A stretch of 64,000 nt of DNA, from positions 248,001-312,000 of the forward strand of contig JAEXAB010000004.1 of NCBI GenBank assembly GCA_023394875.1, in the 5' to 3' direction. The notes below the pieces were generated by a model. It worked only from the letters and a program-made list of their open reading frames with translations. It had not been told where the DNA came from and searched no databases. Origin of the DNA: Bacillota bacterium (GTDB lineage: Bacteria; Bacillota; Clostridia; Christensenellales; DTU072). Numbering within the stretch: the first letter of the stretch is position 1; every line of letters starts with the position of its first letter. Below, piece after piece: positions 60,329-64,000 of the stretch. A program made the translations under genes and the position numbers.

Positions 60329-61522
60329 ATGAAAACAACGGTAATAATTTGCGAATACAATCCTTTCACCAACGGACACCTTCTTCACCTTGAGGCGGCG
60401 CGTGAACAAACGGGCGCCGATACCGTTATTTGCATCATGAGCGGTAGCTTTACCCAACGCGGAGACGCCGCGATTTTAGATAAATACCAACGCGCGGAAA
60501 TCGCCTGCCGTTTGGGGGCTGATATGGTGGTGGAACTACCTACAATCTATGCTATATCTCCTGCCGACAATTTTGCCTACGGCGCCGTAAAAATAATTTC
60601 CGCTCTTCCCAACGTAGAATATATAAGTTTCGGGAGCGAATGCGGCGACAGCGCTTTACTAATTAAGGCGGCAGAACTTCTTATAAACGAACCCGCCCCT
60701 TTATCATCTCTTATTAAGGATAAATTAGCCGAAGGCTGTTCTTACCCCAAAGCAAGAAGTCTTGCCTTAATGGAATTTGCCAAAAACAATCCCGAATACG
60801 CCGATATTGCCGACGTTTTGGAAAAACCAAATAACGTATTGGGTATTGCTTATATTCAGGCGATGAAAAAATTCGGCTTGAACACAAAAATTCATACAAT
60901 AAAAAGACTTACCGACTATAACTGCGACAGCATAGAGGCAGAAACCCCGTCCGCAAGCGCAATAAGACTAGCTATCCGCAGAGAAAAATTTGAGGAAATT
61001 AAGGCTTGCGTGCCTCCTATTACTTATAATTTCTTGAAGAATTATAACACCAACGGCACCCCGCTAGACGACTTATGCCTGTTTAAGCTAAAGGACATAA
61101 GCGGTTTCGATCTAGAAAAATACTATGATGTAAACGGCGGACTTCACAACAGAATTAAGCTAGCCGCCGCCGAATCGGTCTCTTTCCAAGAATTTTTGGA
61201 AAAGGCAAAAACCAAAAAATACACTATGGCAAAGCTAAAAAGAATAGCCTTATATGCCCTTTTTGATATAACACAGGAAATGTATGATAACGCGGTTAGT
61301 TTGCCACCCTACATTTATATACTGGCTCTAAAAAATCAACGCAAAGACGAAATCTTGCCCGCACTTAACGAAACTTGCAATAACGTCCTTGTCCGCTACT
61401 CCGACATAGACAAAGTAGATAAAGCCTTACGTTATCTTATTAAACTAGATTTTAAGGCGCAAGGAGTACTCAACATCGTCAACCGCTCCAATTATTTTAA
61501 CCGCGCTATGATTTTGGTTTAA
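60329..61522 (+). CDS. tmcAL: tRNA(Met) cytidine acetate ligase
   Basis: 397 residues. The nucleotidyltransferase core is CEYNPFTNGHLLHLEAA with the HxGH-like NGHLLH, CIMSGSFTQRGDAAILDKYQRAE, VVELPTIYAISPADNFAYGAV and EAETPSASAIR. TmcAL activates acetate and puts it on C34 of elongator tRNA-Met. An AAGGAA site precedes it. It is divergent from pta-ackA, and acetate made there could supply the substrate, a speculative link. Confidence 0.92.
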   Translation: MKTTVIICEYNPFTNGHLLHLEAAREQTGADTVICIMSGSFTQRGDAAILDKYQRAEIACRLGADMVVELPTIYAISPADNFAYGAVKIISALPNVEYISFGSECGDSALLIKAAELLINEPAPLSSLIKDKLAEGCSYPKARSLALMEFAKNNPEYADIADVLEKPNNVLGIAYIQAMKKFGLNTKIHTIKRLTDYNCDSIEAETPSASAIRLAIRREKFEEIKACVPPITYNFLKNYNTNGTPLDDLCLFKLKDISGFDLEKYYDVNGGLHNRIKLAAAESVSFQEFLEKAKTKKYTMAKLKRIALYALFDITQEMYDNAVSLPPYIYILALKNQRKDEILPALNETCNNVLVRYSDIDKVDKALRYLIKLDFKAQGVLNIVNRSNYFNRAMILV

Positions 61523-61540
61523 TTTTTTAATTCTATATTA

Positions 61541-61573
61541 AAAAAGCGGCTGCCTTTTGGCAGCCGCTTATTT
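61541..61573. terminator. Bidirectional terminator
   Basis: An 11-bp GC-rich stem (AAGCGGCTGCC and complement) and 4-base loop between the convergent tmcAL and GT-C genes, with A/T runs on both flanks. The T-run is stronger in the minus direction. Confidence 0.88.
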
Positions 61574-61575
61574 GT

Positions 61576-63726
61576 TTAGTTTTGTTTGGAAGTCTTGATA
61601 CGGAGTTTGTAATAACCTTTCTTAATGCGTAGGAATACGTTCTTCCACCAGTTGCCGTAAGTTAGGGCCATAGGTTGAATTCTTCTTACCTTTCTGCTAA
61701 CGATAATGTCGTAAACGATAAATACGTAATACAGTACGATTAAGAGATACAACGCTCCGAATACGTACGTTACGGCGTTTGTCGGTATAATAGGCGAACT
61801 ACCTGATACGTAAGGAACAATAAGTTCTCCCACTGCAACGTTGACAAACATCAAAGTGGCAAAGCAAGCGAATGTAAAGAACACTCTCTTTTCCTTATTT
61901 ATCATAGCGTAAGTCAACATAAGAGCAAGCGACATATAAATTGCCACAGGCGTCATATTGTTGCCGAAGATAAAGAACATATTAAAGTATGCTGAAGCAA
62001 GTAACATCAAATTCATTCTGTTTTTGAATTTGAAGTAGCCAAAGCCAACTAAAGCCAATAAGAACACTACAAAAATTATTGTTACTATCAATGATTCTAT
62101 AGATACTTCAGCAAAGTTGTTGCTTAGTAACCCTTGGAAGTTAAAGGCGTTGCGGGTATAAAGGGCGCCCTTTAATACCATATTCCAGTAGTTAATAAAC
62201 GGCGCGAAGAACGTTCCGCTCTTTATCGCATTGAACGCAAACGGCAGATTAGCCAAGTAGAACAACACAAAGGACGCTACGGTGACAATAACTATGGGAA
62301 GAATCAGTTTCTTGTTATTTATTGCCTGCTGAATGGTGTAGAAAATAATTATCGGCGCCATAATAATAGCCGTCCAAGAGAACAGGATAGCCGCAAAATA
62401 GCTTATAACCACTCCGTAATAGCTGTTTTTCAACAGATAATAGAAGGTAAGCGCCATTATAAATACCGTAATACTTTCGGTGAAGCCCCACAATGCGCTG
62501 ACCGCAAAAGTAGCGGGAAGAACAACGTAAAGCAAAGCCACTACAGTTGCTCCGATATTGCCCACATGCTTTTTAACCATGGAGTAAATCAAAACGGCTG
62601 TGCCTATGTCGGCTAAGGAAGCAAAGAACTTCACAAAGAAAGTAGCCGCTAGATATTGATTGGAACCAGAAATTCTGCTTATTAGTCCGACTATTGCAAG
62701 GAAGAATAATTGTAAAGGAGAACTTTCGGGCGCAAGATAAGTGTAACCGTTGTTTGTACAGAACTTACCTAATGATTCCGAAAGGTAAACCGTGCCGTAA
62801 TTTCCTAAGAAAAGCGCTTGAGATGCATAGCCTTCTACGTTATAACCAAGCATGAAGTGCAGTTTTGAGCCTGCTAGAGCAGTTACCAAAATGTCGATAA
62901 GCAATCTTATAAACAGCGCAACTCCCGCAAATAACAAAATACCAAGCCATTTGCTGTCTCGTAAAGCTTGCATAAACTTTGATTTATATCCGCCGTCGAT
63001 AGCCATATTCCTTTGGAACATAACGTATCCAACGTAGCAAAGGATAACAATTGCCAACGCGCCTAATACGATATAAGGAATATTCTTTACGCTTGCTTCG
63101 CTGTAGGTATCGGTTTTGAAAGTAAAGTAATTAGCGCCCTCGCTCACTATTTGTGATTTGGGTACTTTTACTAATTTTATATCGCTTACGGTAAGAGAAG
63201 TAACGTTAACGGGATATTTTTCACTGCCGACGTTGATTGCAAGCGTTGTCTTTTTTGCCTGTGTGGTCTTAAAATAAACTTTGCCTGTGGTCTTGGTTGT
63301 GGCAATACCTCTGTGATGAACGGAGTTATCTCCGGTATTGAAATCTTCGTCTTCTAAAATAGTAAGGAACAATCCGTCATAACCTGTTTCGCTATAAGAA
63401 GAAAAACCGGTAGAAGTGAAGGTATATTCTATAAGGTAATAGGTGTTGGGAGATAATTCTACCTGTTGGGTAGCTCTTGCCCAGCCTGCCGACGTGGTGT
63501 TAATAACCAATGCGTCGTCCACAATGGAAAAAACATTGGACGTTGTGGCTTTTTCTGCCGTTGTAAGCGTCCAATCTTTGCTGGCTTCGGTAATACTCTC
63601 ATAGCTGAAAGTATTGTCATCCCCTATTTTAAGAATATTTTCACCGATTTTGGTACAACCGGTAAAGACAAAAAGCGTAAGCGCAAGAACTATTACGGTA
63701 ATAACTATTGTCGTGTATCTTTTCAT
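61576..63726 (-). CDS. GT-C-like membrane protein with an N-terminal lipoprotein-type extracellular domain
   Basis: 716 residues. Residues 1-24 form a signal with hydrophobic core and a FTGC lipobox (Cys at about 24). Residues ~25-205 look like an extracellular beta-sandwich, carbohydrate-binding-like (NTYYLIEYTFTSTG, GKVYFKTTQAKKTTLAI). A helix at ~217-237 is followed by about ten more helices with GT-C-type features (a large loop after the first helix of that part, ALWGFTESITVFIMAL, YFAAILFSWTA). A polyprenyl-linked sugar transferase is likely; no substrate can be named. The C-terminal tail is basic. It lies downstream of rplS. Confidence 0.65.
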   Translation of the reverse strand: MKRYTTIVITVIVLALTLFVFTGCTKIGENILKIGDDNTFSYESITEASKDWTLTTAEKATTSNVFSIVDDALVINTTSAGWARATQQVELSPNTYYLIEYTFTSTGFSSYSETGYDGLFLTILEDEDFNTGDNSVHHRGIATTKTTGKVYFKTTQAKKTTLAINVGSEKYPVNVTSLTVSDIKLVKVPKSQIVSEGANYFTFKTDTYSEASVKNIPYIVLGALAIVILCYVGYVMFQRNMAIDGGYKSKFMQALRDSKWLGILLFAGVALFIRLLIDILVTALAGSKLHFMLGYNVEGYASQALFLGNYGTVYLSESLGKFCTNNGYTYLAPESSPLQLFFLAIVGLISRISGSNQYLAATFFVKFFASLADIGTAVLIYSMVKKHVGNIGATVVALLYVVLPATFAVSALWGFTESITVFIMALTFYYLLKNSYYGVVISYFAAILFSWTAIIMAPIIIFYTIQQAINNKKLILPIVIVTVASFVLFYLANLPFAFNAIKSGTFFAPFINYWNMVLKGALYTRNAFNFQGLLSNNFAEVSIESLIVTIIFVVFLLALVGFGYFKFKNRMNLMLLASAYFNMFFIFGNNMTPVAIYMSLALMLTYAMINKEKRVFFTFACFATLMFVNVAVGELIVPYVSGSSPIIPTNAVTYVFGALYLLIVLYYVFIVYDIIVSRKVRRIQPMALTYGNWWKNVFLRIKKGYYKLRIKTSKQN

Positions 63727-63748
63727 TACATACCCCTTTTATACGAAT

Positions 63749-63779
63749 ACAACCATTCCGCTTGTTGCAGAACGGTTGT
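63749..63779. other. Hairpin between rplS and the GT-C gene
   Basis: On the minus strand ACAACCGTTC can pair with GAATGGTTGT around a short loop, with one G-T pair. There is no T-run after it. It may be a weak terminator for rplS or a processing site in a shared message. Confidence 0.5.
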
Positions 63780-63800
63780 TTTCCGTCAGTAAATTAAAAA

Positions 63801-64000
63801 TTACAGTCTTTTTTGCTTAATCTTGGCTGCCTTGCCAGTACGTCCTCTTAAGTAATAAAGTTTAGCGCGTCTTACATAGCCGTCTCTTACCACTTCGATA
63901 TGGTCAATCTTGGGTGTGTGTAGAGGGAAGGTTCTTTCTACGCCTATTCCGAACGACATACGTCTTACGGTAAAGGTCTCTCTGATAGAACCATTCTTAC
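63801..64000 (-). CDS. rplS: 50S ribosomal protein L19 (C-terminal part)
   Basis: The last 66 residues are in view; the rest lies past the right edge. The stretch IRETFTVRRMSFGIGVERTF, then PLHTPKIDHIEVVRDG and YVRRAKLYYLRGRTGKAAKI are L19. It contacts 16S rRNA at the subunit interface. In Firmicutes it normally follows trmD, which would lie beyond the window. Confidence 0.96.
   Translation of the reverse strand, partial: KNGSIRETFTVRRMSFGIGVERTFPLHTPKIDHIEVVRDGYVRRAKLYYLRGRTGKAAKIKQKRL

Noticed and set aside
1..64000. Prophage, transposon, integron or genomic island
   Set aside because: No integrase, transposase, phage structural gene or flanking repeat was recognised; tRNA-Leu genes are intact and followed by terminators, not by integrated DNA.

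Overview
This 64 kb window is a chromosomal segment of an anaerobic, low-GC, Gram-positive-type bacterium, most likely an uncultured gut member of the Clostridia (Bacillota). The evidence is the SCIFF ranthipeptide pair scfA-scfB beside yajC-tgt-queA-ruvBAC, the HrcA/CIRCE heat-shock operon, the dnaG-sigA pair, lysine synthesis through DapL, acetate formation through Pta-AckA, a TM1266-type protein linked to iron-only hydrogenase systems, and strong Shine-Dalgarno sites at most genes. Genus cannot be resolved from the sequence alone. I saw no phage genes, insertion sequences, CRISPR arrays or rRNA. Almost every gene lies on the minus strand; the exceptions are the TIGR04086 gene, thiT, two tRNA-Leu genes, degV, a Na/Pi carrier gene, rpsU and tmcAL.

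Layout. 1-1285: scfB (cut by the left edge), scfA and a TIGR04086 membrane protein. 1349-6025: ruvC-ruvA-ruvB-queA-tgt-yajC, with its promoter just upstream of ruvC and a shared terminator at 1301-1330. 6039-8870: a TM1266-family regulator followed by an SsuABC/ThiXYZ-like importer, preceded by a structured leader with its own terminator. 8867-9796: a lone ABC ATPase that has lost catalytic residues. 9841-11734: a TPP riboswitch and ThiT, meeting thiamine pyrophosphokinase head to head. 11129-17745: galU-clpC-hpf-TIM-barrel isomerase-pgi-thiN. 17769-18074: two tRNA-Leu genes with a promoter and two terminators. 18224-25156: the least ordinary block, with two tandem-SCP2-like proteins, a HemL-like aminotransferase, a split transketolase, a D-2-hydroxyacid dehydrogenase and birA, apparently one transcription unit.

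25211-28205: the D-amino-acid pair dat-alr, and degV. 28205-38018: lacZ-patatin-PTS IIC-polA-coaE-dinB, an odd mixture of sugar use and DNA repair genes in one run. 38060-47681: a small Na/Pi carrier facing an unknown gene-dnaG-sigA-trmK-nif3-zinc ribbon-dapF-dapL-purA run. 47799-48075: rpsU, too short for a 60-residue cutoff, with promoter and terminator. 48078-55899: hrcA-grpE-dnaK-dnaJ-prmA-rsmE-mtaB-hit under a variant CIRCE operator. 55942-60298: pta-ackA and rpmF-plsX-rnc. 60329-64000: tmcAL, a lipoprotein-like GT-C membrane protein, and rplS cut by the right edge.

Most of the window is conserved housekeeping. The best leads for something undescribed are the transketolase/aminotransferase/SCP2-like cluster (20213-25156), the leader and partner genes of the TM1266-linked importer (6039-8870), the degenerate ABC ATPase (8867-9796), several genes whose promoter -10 box lies directly before the start codon, and the lipoprotein-GT-C fusion. 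All promoter, terminator and operator calls were made by eye.
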